64,000 nucleotides of DNA from Glandiceps talaboti (lineage: Eukaryota; Hemichordata; Enteropneusta; Spengelidae). Location of the stretch: contig NC_135551.1 of the NCBI RefSeq assembly GCF_964340395.1, positions 20,649,503 through 20,713,502 on the forward strand, written 5' to 3'. The position numbers were made by a program, and so were the translations under genes. Positions 1 to 11,649 of this stretch are shown here, piece by piece. The first letter of the stretch is position 1. Each line of letters opens with the position of its first letter. The notes below the pieces were generated by a model, which ran no database searches, was not told the origin of the DNA, and worked only from the letters and a program-made list of their open reading frames with translations.

Positions 1-838
1 ACATGATCTGAGCTTCTAACGCAACAACAGTGCTTGCTGGCTTGGTTCGCAACAGCATATCAAGCATGGCAAAATCACGCTCGGAAATTGTGTTTGTTGT
101 GGGTACGGATGCTGCACTTCGCAAGAATTCAGGTGAGGGGTCACTGTATTTTCCACCATCTAACTGGTCCTGGCATTGTCGCTCCAGAATCAACAACATA
201 CATGCACACAACATCTCCAAACACTGTACAGTCATCTCATTCATTTCGAAATCTTCTTCATCAGCTGTGAACAGGGCCTCATAGATCTTATCTTGGTGAA
301 CCTCCACATCAGAAAAGAGAAACATTCCCTCCAATAGCGGACTAGCGTCCTTGCTCCAGGATTCCAGTTTCTCCCTCATCAATTTTAGGTACGGGTTCAG
401 TTCAAGAACACTCTTCGTTCCTTCTACAAGCCGCCAGTAAGGTCCAGTTATCAACTTGTCAATTATGCCAAGTGCCTTTATCCCAGCAATGTGAGTTTTC
501 ACTTCACAGTCTTCTTTAACTGCTAGCAACAGCAAATTTGGTTTGGGCCACAACTTCAAAAACTTCTTGACATGTGAAATGTGGTAAAACAATGCACCTG
601 CATTGTAAAATAAAATGTTAAATCTGTTACCACGATACGACGCTAAGTGTAATTTGGAATTTTCAGATTCAAGGAATGATTGAAAGTAGGCAGCTACCCC
701 AGCTTCCTCTGAGCCATCAGGACAGAAAGCTTTACAACTTGTACGTATTAGACGAGCAGTACCTGAATCACCAGCTGGTTTTGCAGACTGGGTTTGGTGA
801 TCATGTGAAATTTCTTCGAACATCTTTAAAGTTTTATC
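1..838 (-). CDS. Transposase-like protein, C-terminal part in the shifted frame, cut by the window edge
   Basis: From codon GAT at 838-836 this frame stays open for 279 codons down to base 2. It begins KTLKMFEE, which reads smoothly on from the CxMH region of the upstream frame, and carries the motif TTNTISERDFAMLD near the left edge (Glu codon at 82-80). A conserved Glu in a C-terminal helix completes the D-D-E triad of many RNase-H-fold transposases, so this is the likely third catalytic residue (inference). Seen directly: no stop in 279 codons of AT-rich DNA, and codon use like that of the upstream part. The natural stop lies outside the window. Together the two parts give at least about 805 residues. 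The gene is either a recent one-base-deletion pseudogene or an intact gene with a sequencing error. Confidence 0.7.
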
Positions 839-2412
839 GCATTCAACACATGCATTTTGCAGTAAAAGTTTCCCATGTCTGAAAGCTGGTGTTTACTTTC
901 ATCAGACAATGAGTCCCAGTTATTGATGACATCTGGCAGAACATCCTTACGCATAGCATTTAACTTTGCATTGAATGTTGGGTTTGTTGGGCCTTGGTCT
1001 GACATGGTATTTTTGATTGATGCAATCAGGTGTTTGGCACTCTCATCTGTATCAGTAACTGCTGCAATGTCATTGATAGTTTCATTAAAGGTAGCAAAAA
1101 TGCTATTAGTGTCCTTTCCACCCATCTCTGTCATGCCAATGGACATGGACTTTCCGTCTGTGAATGTCATCTGAAAGTTCTGATATTCATGATGTCTCTT
1201 TGTGGTACCGTCTCCATGCAATGTATGTCCACATTCACCTGTCATGTGATGTTTGTCACGAAGGATTGCCTCCTTTACTTGTACATGGGCAATATGTTTC
1301 GCCTCTACCATCAGTCGTGATTTTACTGAGTTTGATGGAAGTTGAGGTATACTTCTGTTTGTCAATTTGGTGATAACTGTCCTGATGACATCATTGACTT
1401 GGTTCATAGACACATGCATTGATAAAAGTTCCATTATTACCTCTCTGATTTCATTCCTATACTTTCCATCTTGGAATGTTTGGATCTCATCGCCGTCAGT
1501 AAGCGATATGATTTCTGTTTGTAGTTCTATCTTTTCTTTCTCAATGGCAAGTTTTTCCAGTTCCAAGGCAGCAACCTTTTCATCTTTTTCTGCTAGTCTC
1601 TTATGTGTCTCCTTTTTGACATTGTCTCTATACCACACTTTCTTCTGTAGTACACTTTTTTCTTTCCATAGTTCATCTATATTGTCTTTTGTTGTTTCTA
1701 ATGATGCTGCAGTTACTTCTAGCTTTTCTTGTAGCTTTCTGATTTCAGAATCTTTACTCCGCTTTTCTGATTCCAGCAGTTTTATTCTGTTATCTCTTCG
1801 CTTTAATTTTTTGTTTGTTTCCTTTGTTGGACATTTTCTTCTGGCATTGACTAGCTTTTCCCCTAGTTGATCTACTTCTTCTGCCTTCTTCTCGTACTGG
1901 CTTCTCAGATTATCCATTTCTTGATGCAGACTGTTTACATCAGACCTAGTACCGTCTCCAAGATTTGCAAGATGGCTGTTTATGGAATTCATAGAGGACA
2001 GGATATCTACGTATTTCCTTTCAAAAAATGTATTATCTTCTTGCAATAGTTCATTTTCATATTCCAACATTTGCAACTTACGTTTTAGTGTTCTGTTTTG
2101 TTCAGCATATTGTTTCTCCTTCTCCGTTTTAGCAGTCTGTACTTCAGTTGGAATGTTTGTGGGCGTTGCAAAGGAGGCATCTAAGAATTCAATTTTCTTG
2201 TTTTCATGTTTCTTTTCTTTGCTTTTGTTGAGTTTGGCAACGTTCTCATAAACTTTCTTTGCTTTCATATAAATAGTTGCATCAGCAGCATGCCCTTCTT
2301 TGATGGGGATAAACTTTTCTCTGAGAGTACTTGCAACATTTTTTACTGTATCTTTTTTCTCCTCCTTCAGTTCCTTGTAAACTGCATACACTTCCCTGTT
2401 TGCAATGTCCAT
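826..2412 (-). CDS. Transposase-like protein, N-terminal and first catalytic part (frame 1)
   Basis: Open frame of 528 codons. The start ATG at 2412-2410 has an in-frame TAG six bases upstream and a good context (A at -3, G at +4). Residues about 90-320 are highly charged Lys/Glu-rich heptads, probably a long coiled coil. A compact domain follows with DGTT (Asp401), then SDQG (Asp472) and a CxMH motif (Cys518, His521). This order resembles RNase-H-fold transposases, with the two Asp as candidate catalytic residues. That is inference from motif spacing; I cannot name the superfamily. The frame ends at TAA 828-826, but homologous-looking coding continues without a gap in the next frame to the window edge, so this stop is due to a frameshift rather than the natural end. 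The product would be a nuclear DNA-binding or transposition protein, or a derivative of one. Confidence 0.72.
   Translation of the reverse strand: MDIANREVYAVYKELKEEKKDTVKNVASTLREKFIPIKEGHAADATIYMKAKKVYENVAKLNKSKEKKHENKKIEFLDASFATPTNIPTEVQTAKTEKEKQYAEQNRTLKRKLQMLEYENELLQEDNTFFERKYVDILSSMNSINSHLANLGDGTRSDVNSLHQEMDNLRSQYEKKAEEVDQLGEKLVNARRKCPTKETNKKLKRRDNRIKLLESEKRSKDSEIRKLQEKLEVTAASLETTKDNIDELWKEKSVLQKKVWYRDNVKKETHKRLAEKDEKVAALELEKLAIEKEKIELQTEIISLTDGDEIQTFQDGKYRNEIREVIMELLSMHVSMNQVNDVIRTVITKLTNRSIPQLPSNSVKSRLMVEAKHIAHVQVKEAILRDKHHMTGECGHTLHGDGTTKRHHEYQNFQMTFTDGKSMSIGMTEMGGKDTNSIFATFNETINDIAAVTDTDESAKHLIASIKNTMSDQGPTNPTFNAKLNAMRKDVLPDVINNWDSLSDESKHQLSDMGNFYCKMHVLNAIKL
832..835 (-). other. Frameshift point in the transposase-like gene (A4 run)
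   Basis: On the minus strand the sequence reads GCG ATA AAA CTT TAA. Adding a single A to the four-A run gives GCG ATA AAA ACT TTA AAG, which joins the upstream frame to the downstream frame with no other change (…NAIK-TLKMFEE…). A one-base loss in this homopolymer therefore explains both the early stop and the frame switch. Homopolymer loss is a common natural mutation and also a common read or assembly error; the sequence alone cannot separate them. It is not a classic X-XXY-YYZ slippery heptamer. Confidence 0.65.
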
Positions 2413-2415
2413 TTT

Positions 2416-3035
2416 CTAAAGTCAAAAACCTATTGATATAATAGATAAAAAGGTTCATATTTAATTACATTTTACAAAGAGTTAATCTGTGTTAATCTGT
2501 TCAAAAAAGAATGGGACCATCATTTCCCCATTACTTCAAACTGCACTAGCATTGTTAAAATGAATGAATTGCAATCAATTTTAACTAACAATTCAAAATG
2601 AACTGTAATTGCTATAACTTATTAAAAAATTTAAAACTGAACATTTTTGAATATCAACAAATGTTGGCAGTGTTATAAATTAGCAAACTTTAATTTATGT
2701 TTTATGTACATCTGGAGCAATCATCAAATTAAAATATAATGCACTATAATGAAATTGAAAAAAGGATCATTCCAATTTAATGAAATATATTAATTAAAAA
2801 ATATTCTTCAAATTAAAATTAAGTATTAATTAATTGATTATATTTGTATCAAATTGTTTCAAAACTACATGTATTATCAATATGTCACATACACTGCACA
2901 ACAAACCAAAAACAAGCATGCAGGGAAACGGGTAAAAAAACCAATAACTTTGCTTTAATTACGTAAAAATTGACATTTTAAATATAAAGGTAACGTTTAC
3001 GCTTCATTCGCAATGATATTTCTACCAAAACTTAC
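2416..3035 (-). other. Predicted 5'UTR intron of the transposase-like gene
   Basis: Reading the minus strand, a consensus donor GAG|GTAAGT lies at 3038-3030 and an acceptor TTTTTGACTTTAG ends at 2416, three bases before the ATG at 2412. The 620 bp between them are strongly AT-rich and carry no open frame, as expected for an intron. The in-frame TAG just upstream of the ATG would be part of the acceptor. The upstream exon would be non-coding, with only short upstream ATGs. The call rests on splice consensus only. Confidence 0.45.
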
Positions 3036-3440
3036 CTCAAAAATGGGAAAATTCGGTCATTTACATCGAGAGCAGCAGACGAACTCCTGGTGCTCGCGCG
3101 TATCTCGAGTTGGCGCTTTGCGGCCAAGGAAATGGGCTCGCACCATAAGTTAAAGGTGGCCGTCGCTTCAACTGTGGGACGAGAATAATTCTGTAAAGTG
3201 TTCGAATACATTCCTAATAAACATACCTAACTAATGAGAGGTACGATGGCTTTAAAAAAATAATTTTTCCTATCAAAATTTTGATGCAAAATACTGATTT
3301 TTACACAATTTCGGCAGTTTTCATCGGACTGAGAGACGTTGTACCCATCAAACTGGAGCTCGACAGCTAATCTAGTCTTTAAGCCCCTTCAAATAATAGT
3401 GTAGTCCACCTGAACCAAGCTAGCCAATCAGAAAGCAGAT
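3036..3440 (-). promoter_or_regulatory. Candidate first exon and promoter region of the transposase-like gene
   Basis: This stretch lies directly upstream (minus strand) of the predicted donor and is locally GC- and CpG-richer than its surroundings, notably 3066-3150. A CCAAT-type element (GATTGGCTAGC on the minus strand) lies near 3423-3433. Both fit a CpG-rich start region for the gene. No TATA box or start site can be fixed. Confidence 0.3.
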
Positions 3441-3856
3441 ACTCCATTGCGTTGAGAGTAGAAAGTTGGGGTCACGCTGCGGGGTCAACACATCGACGGC
3501 GCTTTGACTTGTTCAAATCATTCAAAAGGGCATGTCCCGTTTGTGTTTCTGACCGAAACTTTGTGAGTAGAAGTCCAAATAGTTAATTTATTGAAACGAT
3601 TTGATCGATTCTAATTTTCTTATTCCGTTTTTTCGTTGTAAGGCTATAAACTTTGAATCTTAGCTCAACATATTGCGTCTTCAACAGTGATGGTCACGTG
3701 ACGAAAATCCCTAATAATAAACCATAACGTTCTTATTAAAATTCATATCCGTGGAAAAGGTGAGGGTCATCGTCTGAAACGTCCGAATGTTATGGAATAA
3801 CTCGGCTGCCGCGAACACACTTTGGCATTTCTGCAATTATAAGCATAACCACACTG

Positions 3857-3894
3857 TATACATACATACATACATACATACATACATACATACA
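3857..3894 (+). repeat. (CATA)n microsatellite
   Basis: About nine uninterrupted CATA units. They abut the left end of the inverted-repeat element that follows, which hides any target duplication there. Confidence 0.95.
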
Positions 3895-3932
3895 CTTTTT
3901 GTCATAAAACCTTAGCATTTGGGTGTTTGAGA

Positions 3933-3998
3933 CACACACAATTCTTGTTCGAAACACACACAATCCTTGTTCGAAACACACACAATCCTGGTCAAAAG
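3933..3998 (+). repeat. 22-bp tandem repeat, three units
   Basis: Three units of AACACACACAATCCTTGTTC-GA type, the last diverging. The same array occurs inverted at 5510-5578 in the opposite arm, which helps prove that the arms are homologous. Confidence 0.8.
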
Positions 3999-4137
3999 AC
4001 CTTAGCATTTGCCGTTTTGTGCAACAATTTACTCTAAAACAGGACACATCAAAAGATGCGTCAGTTCCAGGCGACAAAACAAACACTCCAGTCGAAACCA
4101 CACCAACTTGTGTCTGCATCAACTCTCATTGACGGAA

Positions 4138-4312
4138 CCCTTGATGTCTTCTGTTTTAGAGTAAATTGTTGCAGAAAACAACCAAATAATAAGGTCTTAT
4201 GACCAGAATTGAGGTGTTCGAAACACACTGAATCCTGGTCATAAGAGTTTAGCATTTGGGCATTTTGTGCAACAATTTACTCTAAAACAGCACATATCAA
4301 AGGGCCGTCAAC
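4138..4312. repeat. Internal fold-back copy of the arm modules
   Basis: Imperfect hairpin of about 175 bp: the block TTTTAGAGTAAATTGTTGCA at 4153-4176 pairs with its inverse at 4268-4289, and the CTTATGACCAG block pairs with CTGGTCATAAG. It is built from the same modules as the terminal repeats of the enclosing element, so it is probably a rearranged arm. Confidence 0.65.
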
Positions 4313-4594
4313 ACGGATTGACAGTTCGGGTAGTCTACAGGACGGGTGTTTTCGGTGACCAACACCCTGTACAATTCTGACTCTCCGACGCGTCGCGACG
4401 CCCCAGCGGCAGTGGCAGTCCTTCGATCATGGATTGGTGGGTACCCCGGCTTGTTAGCGAAATTTCATATGTACCCCTTTTTCAGTTAATATTTCAATGA
4501 AAAAGAACCCCCCCCCCCCTTTTTTTTTATATAGTGAATCTGGGAGAAAATCACTTCTTCAAAAACCACATTCTTTCCGAAATCCGGGAAGTTT

Positions 4595-4687
4595 TACCTT
4601 CAACTAGCTCTGGATTTCTATGCTACGGGGTTTCGACACGTCGGGTAAAAACCCCGTAGCGTATAAATCCAGAGCTATACCTTCAAC
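4595..4687. mobile_element. 73-bp fold-back element with a perfect 10-bp target duplication
   Basis: The element at 4605-4677 starts TAGCTCTGGATTT and ends AAATCCAGAGCTA. The arms continue with GCTACGGGGTTT/AAACCCCGTAGC around a loop of about 15 bases. It is flanked by TACCTTCAAC at 4595-4604 and again at 4678-4687. A 9-10 bp duplication with near-complete self-complementarity fits a Mutator-like or related MITE; that assignment is inference. It has no coding capacity. Confidence 0.85.
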
Positions 4688-4700
4688 GACACCTAATCCT

Positions 4701-4839
<139 letters not shown>

Positions 4840-5639
4840 GGGGCATCGTACCCATATTCTCGGAGGGTGATCTGAAAAAGTACCCCCTTTTTACGATTCC
4901 ATGGACCTAGATGGCCGACGAGATGCGAAACATCCATTGGACCGCGACCAAGAAAACAGGTCGTAAATTGTGATATTGCGATTCTGAAGTTACTTTCACG
5001 GTAGTCATGCTCGCAGACGGTGTACGCGTTTCGCTCAAGGGACGACTTACTCCGTATGCAAGCAGGACTACTATCACGGCAGAGTACCATCTAATTTGGA
5101 TGAACAATCATTGAAGTTTGAGCGTATCAAACACCACTTTTTAAAATTTGATGTAGACACTGGACGTACGTACTCTACGAAAAGACACAGCGAGAGAGGG
5201 GTGAAAAAGGAGACACGAGAAACATCAGTGGAAAGCGGGGTCACCGAAAACACTGGACATCGCGTAGTAGACGTCTACTGACTGCTCGAGCGCTCTCTTC
5301 AACGTTGAAAGCGACATTTGAGAGTTAATGTCAACAATTTACTCTGTTCGACAGACCAGAAGTTAGTGTGTCTTAGACACCACACGAAATTGTAACAGTG
5401 TGTAAAGCAGGATGCTTTGAAGAAGTCACCTCCGACTAACGCATCTTTTGATGTGTTCTGTGTTAGAGTAAATTGTAGCATAAAACGTCAAATGCTAAGG
5501 TCTTATGACCAGGATTCAGTGTGTCTCAAACAAGGATTGTGTGTGTCTCAAACAAGAATTGTGTGTGTCTCAAACACCCAAATGCTAAGGTTATATGACA
5601 AAAAGTGTACATAGAATTTCATTCTTCTTTCGCCAAGTA

Positions 5640-7960
5640 GAGTGATCTGTATCATGATGCCTTTGGCACGTGCACACAAAAATATAGCATTGTCATACTG
5701 ATTCCTGTCTTTCCGAACCGTGTCTTCAACCAATGTTACCTCCTTGTACGAAATAATGTATGAACTGTCACAATAAAGTTTTATTTCGAAGGGAATTGTA
5801 GATTATATTCTTAATGTGGTTTAAAACCCTTGTTTTAATGCTCGTTCTTACTAATAAGAGCTTTAACTTATTTCCTGCTACAATGGAATGATTTGACACT
5901 TCTTTTAGTGTCCAATGAAATTATATTGACTGAAGGCCAACAAAACATTCTACAGCACGTACATAGGAATATAATCCCCACTCCAGCAAACATTTGTCAG
6001 CCAGTTGAAATTTCTTTTACGAATTAAAAACAAAAAGATACATGGTTTACAAAATTGAGGCGATCAATTGGGAATCAGACGAGAAAGATTAGTTTTGCAC
6101 TCATCTGACACGAAAAAGAGTTACTTCTACACACACGTCAAAATATGCCCTAACGTACTGATGGACATGCATGCCCACACATGTACAGTTGAGCAGAGCA
6201 ACAGCTGGAACTCACTGTGCTCTTTCGCAGGTCTACGTTTTATATGTATTCATAAATTGCTTTCTCGGATTATCCTCACTGCACCGGGAACAACCAGTCT
6301 GAACAGAAGGTATAGTTTCACGGGGCGGAGGTTATTGCAGAACAGCAGAGACGCGGAAAAATGTTAATTTCAAGTAGATATAATTACATTCATGTATTTT
6401 GAGAATTGGCACAGGTTTGTATGCAGAACTTAGAAATCGTATTATATTGTGCAGTGAGTATCATTTACGTTAACAGCATCAAACGTTTGTTGACGAAAAC
6501 AAAATATACATAAAATTTGGTTTTCGGTGTGTAGAATTAACAAACTATCAAATCCTTCAAGTTATTTCCCATACAAGAGTAATTTGTAGAATCGTTAAAC
6601 AATAAATGAACGATCGAAAAATCGCGTTATTAGTAGAACACCGACGAACGTCTGGTCCATAGTACATATAGTGTGATGCTTGGTTTACTCTTACGGCGGG
6701 GTATACATTAATATGTCAAAACCGACGAACTGCTCAGAGCAAGTCTATTTTAATCATTCCAGAAATCTAAAACGTTATTTGGAAAATCACACCATTCATA
6801 CTTCCAAATGTGTACTTTGAAATGAAAATTGTTAATGACTTTATCTGGCAATACATTCCTGAATGAAATATAATATAAAAACTACAGTTTATTTCTTGGA
6901 ATAAATTTAGCGTGAACAATATTTACAGGTTGTTCAAATTCATTTATTTGTGTTTGAAATGATGTGGTTTTTACACTATTTGTTCTAAAATCAAAATCGA
7001 TAATTACACGACATTGGATTGTGGGAAAATCGAATTTACCATTTAAAAAAAAATGTTTTTGATGCCATCTGATGCGATATTTATGCAAACCAACATCAAT
7101 TATTTTTTGTATTTGTTAGGGATGGAACAAGTAAGACATTAGTTAGTTTCAAATGAGAATTTGAGTAACACTACTCTTACTCTAGCTTGCCGCCAGCTCG
7201 TGTGATCTCACTGCACAGATTTCCCAAAAATGAACCGTTCCAGACTCACTATTCTGCTTATCTAAAGTTGCCTCACGTTCTATGCTGTAGAAATTATAAA
7301 AAAGGTGTTTCGTATTGCTCCTTGAAGGTGACATTTCAATGCAGAACACATGTACACATCTGAAAACCGAGGAGAAAGAACTGGCAATTATTTTTTTCAT
7401 GTAAATTTACGGACTGCAGTATGTTTTACCATCACCGTGTGACATATAAGGATTTAGTAGATCGTCACTGAAGCCTTTAGGAATACATACACAGGTAGTA
7501 AGGATCAGCTATAATGACCCGGGGAAACGGTCACGTGAATGTTTTTGTAAGAATCGACGGTACAGTAGAATAACTATTATTTAGTGCAAGTATCTGTAAT
7601 CAATATGTCGTGAGAAGCCAAGAAAGCGTTTTTTTGTCATGATGATAAATATTAGATGAAAGTTATCAACGTCTTTATGCTTGTTTCAAAGTAATCCTCT
7701 ATTTCAATGAGAACACCAATTACGACATCACAGTCTTCCATGTTATCAGATACCACCTATTATGTTTCAAAATTACTTTACTGTTGGACTCTCATATTTA
7801 ACTGATGATCAATTCTTGTCGCTGTGGGGGTACTTCACTTTGAATTTTGTAGACCAGTTATATTATACCACATAACTGCACTTTTTTTCTGTTCTTACCA
7901 CATTCCTAGTCTAAAGGATATTATCACCGTAACCCAAACTAAGAAACTGTAGCAATAAAT
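5640..7960. other. No gene seen
   Basis: AT-rich DNA with only short chance frames (under about 100 codons, no recognisable motif). No repeat, RNA gene or hairpin stands out. Confidence 0.6.
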
Positions 7961-7962
7961 TT

Positions 7963-8140
<178 letters not shown>

Positions 8141-8881
8141 AGAAGTTCAAGAACTCAGATCTGTCTAATGCATCGATCAATTGTAAGTCACAACAGACTA
8201 AGTGTAGGTAATGACAACTACAACACTTGCATTGTTGTTAAAAGGCCATTGGGTATATCTGCTTGTTGCGATTAAGGGACTGAAATTTGTAGCTTGGTGA
8301 GGAGATGAATTCGGTAGAATTCATGTAGATATGTGAATGCTATATATGTAGCGATCATTTTTCAACCATCACTGTAATCACTACAATTGATTCTATCCAT
8401 GCAAGCGTATCTGCAACATTGTTTACAAAATTTATAATCACGTTTGCCAGAAAAAAACACTTTCAACACTAGAGACACGACGTTATTCAAAACAATGCCC
8501 CCCACACACACATGACACACTCAATGTCAACAGCTGCTGCGTGATTCACATTGTAACCTTCTCTCTGTACATAATGTCATTGAAACATTGTTTACAAATA
8601 TTTTCAATAATGTTTTCGCTATTCGACATTGTCGTAAGAAAAACTGATGACCTTTTCAATGATAATGAAGTGTATTTGAAGACTTAAAATTGGTATTGGT
8701 GTGCATATAATTGTGTCTCAGTTTTATGCATTAGCTGTATCTTACATAACGGCAAATTGGAAGAGTGCAGCTGTATAATATACATTTAGGGGAGATCAAG
8801 GCTACCAGACTGTCCTTCCGTCGATATTTACTCTGCGTATAGACCGTTGCAGTCGTACGTGATGTATTTTAATGTAGAAGT

Positions 8882-8883
<2 letters not shown>
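8141..8883. other. No gene seen
   Basis: AT-rich DNA without an open frame, repeat or structured element that I can support. Confidence 0.55.

Positions 8884-8958
<75 letters not shown>
8884..8958 (+). repeat. (TA)n microsatellite
   Basis: About 75 bp of perfect TA, less than 1 kb after the previous TA tract. Confidence 0.97.
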
Positions 8959-8959
<1 letters not shown>

Positions 8960-8961
<2 letters not shown>

Positions 8962-10555
8962 TTTGCTCAAAACAGCATGTGAACACTTTGGTTTACACAC
9001 ACAGATTTAGTGCATGATTACACTTACACATTGGCATGAAGACATTCCATTATTCGGAACTTTCCTAGAAGAAGCAGTTCATATTTGGGGGGGGGGTTGT
9101 AAATAGAATATATTGCATGTGCGATGTCAAAGTTCCATACGTTGTATCAATTTGACATTTAATCCAGCGAATAAGTTAGGCCAATGGCTTGTGAACTGAT
9201 CGAAAGTCAAATGGCGGCATAGAACTTAAATCAGTGGTTTAAGCTTATGATAAACATCAAAACTGCAAGATCAAACATTATCATATATAACTAGTATATC
9301 GAGAAGTTATCAGTTGACATTTCAGTTCCATATAGCTGTAGTACAAAATAAGGCTTTCAGACCAAATTTATACCCAAAGAGCTTTCAGTTTCCTGAAATA
9401 CCAAAGAGTAATTAAATTGTCAAGATCACATTAATTTTGTTTTATAGTTAACGGTTTTCGTAGAATATCCACCATGTCTTTGAAAGAATCAATTAACTTT
9501 AAGAGTACCAAGCATGGATTTCCATGATATTTATTTGTATATTTTAGAATTATACACATTGATGAAGAAGCGGTCTGGGTTAGAAACGCAGCGGGAAAAA
9601 ACCCAGACGTTTTAAAAAAATTGATGGTGTTTGGTCTTTCTTGTTCTTAATGCTCGTCAAGTCCACATACCCTAGTCTCTATACCGCATCATGTTGGAAA
9701 TTAAGTTTATAATTTCTGACACATAAATTATCATGTTTTGAGTGCAGCATACTGGTATACATATCATTCCTGATAAATGAATGAATGACATAACCACGTG
9801 CTATGAAGCAACCCGGTAAATACATAAGCTCACAATAAGATTGTTACGGCTTCCGTTTAAAGACAAATTAAATCCAGTCAAACTTATTTCCGCCTTTAGC
9901 CTACTTGTATTGATTATGAACGATCAATTTAAATGTGATTCTGGGTGATACAATACCACCTCGATAACTTACTCGACTTTGAATTAGTGTAAACAGGCCC
10001 ACTGTACTAGTCATTAGGGGATTTCTTGCAAGGATTAATCGGAAAAGTTATTGTGACGACATCACGAATATTCTAATCTTCTTGCATTATTAACAAATAC
10101 AAAGAGCGTCAAGAAGGGTATTTTCCTTTACATGTCTTTTCATGCAATATACTCAAGATCCAGGACCTGAGTCATATATGGATGAAAGATGTAAAGAAGA
10201 CAATTCGAAGCACTATAGTGAAGCGCAGATAAGATTAATGTGTAAGAATTGTCGTCCAATTTGTGCCTTATGGAGAGTAGAATAAATAGAGGTTTAATTT
10301 TTTTCAAAAAAATTGAAAAATAAAGATCATATTTATAAGAGATGCCTCATGACTTAATGTTAAACTACGTAAATCAGCAAAACCATCTGGAATTCAATAC
10401 TCTCCGTCAGCTTCTATATAAAGGAAGGAATGTTTGATCAATTGCAAGAAGGCATGCATTTGGATAGAAAGCGTAATTGTCATAGATCGTCATTTTTTCA
10501 GACAAATTATAAATTTGCTTGTCATACTTACCTACCAACCTACATGCCACCCACC
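8960..10555. other. No gene seen; one short hairpin and a poly-G run
   Basis: A G9 run lies near 9087-9096. A 36-bp hairpin at 9573-9608 has perfect 9-bp arms GTCTGGGTT/AACCCAGAC, with no target duplication visible. Otherwise featureless. Confidence 0.55.
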
Positions 10556-10559
10556 CACC

Positions 10560-10608
10560 TACATACATACATACATACATACATACATACATACATACAT
10601 ACATACAC
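10560..10608 (+). repeat. (CATA)n microsatellite
   Basis: About twelve CATA units, preceded by degenerate CCTAC and CCACC units. Confidence 0.96.
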
Positions 10609-11533
10609 ACAATATGTCATTGAACTAAAGCTCAGGTGCTATATTCACACAGAATATTAAACCTAAGTGCCTGTTATTAAATGCAAGGTCTACATTGTAG
10701 ATACTCAGTTCAATAAGTTTAATACTTTCAGAAGGTTATACAAACCAGTATGCAAACCACCTGGGTGCATGCATGGTACGTTTTAAACTTCGACCAAGCT
10801 TTAAATCAGAAATGTGTTAATATATGAACTGCGATTTTGTTCACTACGATGAATTGTTCACCTTGATAGATATAAGTTAATGATTATCATGAAAGTTGAT
10901 CAGAAACTGTTTGGTAGCTATTTGGTCGGATGTGCAAATGTTGAGGAATAAATCAACCTTAAGTTTATTCAAACAATCACGTGATATATTATCGACTGAA
11001 ACTGCCAACGACATATTACGATCCAGACGAGGTTAACATTTGATGTAGATGTAAGAAAATATAATCAACGACAAAAATGAAAGAAATAACAAAACAAAGT
11101 AAACATATGCCTTTAAAGACAGAGACGTGTCTCCACGCACCATGTGTCAACAGTTCATTAGCCAGTCAATTCGGTCATAATATATGGTTAACCTGTTTGT
11201 GTCAGGACGTCGTATCATACAGGGACGTATCGGACGGCTTTCACTGCAATCAATCTCTTCGGATGGCTGCCTTTTGTTTGCTCGTCATGATCTGTTTTTT
11301 GTATGGCTCACTGGTTTATTGTTTCTCTAAATTTATGTTCAATCATGAGCGGAAAGGGTTAAACTGGAAACAAATGACGTTTTAATTTTTTATCCATGAA
11401 ATACTCGACCATCCCAACGCAGTTTGTTTTTGGCTGAAACATTTCCATTTTATATTGAGTCATCCATTTTCGGAATAGACTTGCTGTCATTTTATGGTAT
11501 GGGTGTTTTGTGTATATGTGCACACTTGTTACA

Positions 11534-11645
11534 CATACATACATACATACATACATACATACATACATACATGCATACATACATACATTCAGACAGACAG
11601 ACAAACAAACAAACTGACAGGCACACACACATACGCGCGCGCGTA
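11534..11645 (+). repeat. Compound (CATA)n-(GACA)n-(CA)n-(CG)n microsatellite
   Basis: CATA units at 11534-11588 pass into GACA/AAACA units to about 11615, then CA repeats and a short alternating CG/CA tract (acgcgcgcgcg) near 11633-11645. The overlapping frames are artefacts. Confidence 0.93.
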
Positions 11646-11649
11646 CCTC

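Noticed and set aside
826-840. Programmed frameshifting in the transposase-like gene
   Set aside because: No X-XXY-YYZ heptamer in frame, and +1 slippage at CTT-TAA reaches a stop after a few codons. A lost A in the A4 run is simpler.
875-2436. Several plus-strand frames opposite the transposase-like gene
   Set aside because: Shadow frames of the minus-strand coding sequence, Ser/Phe-rich as expected from antisense of Lys/Glu codons.
3150-3160. TTAA-AGGTGG near the transposase-like gene, resembling the end of the 2.4-kb TTAA element
   Set aside because: The orientation would point away from the gene, and the similarity stops after AGGTG. No matching second end was found.
3930-4250. GTTCGAAAC motifs resembling a tRNA/SINE B box
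   Set aside because: They are part of a 22-bp tandem unit; no A box, cloverleaf or poly-A tail is associated.
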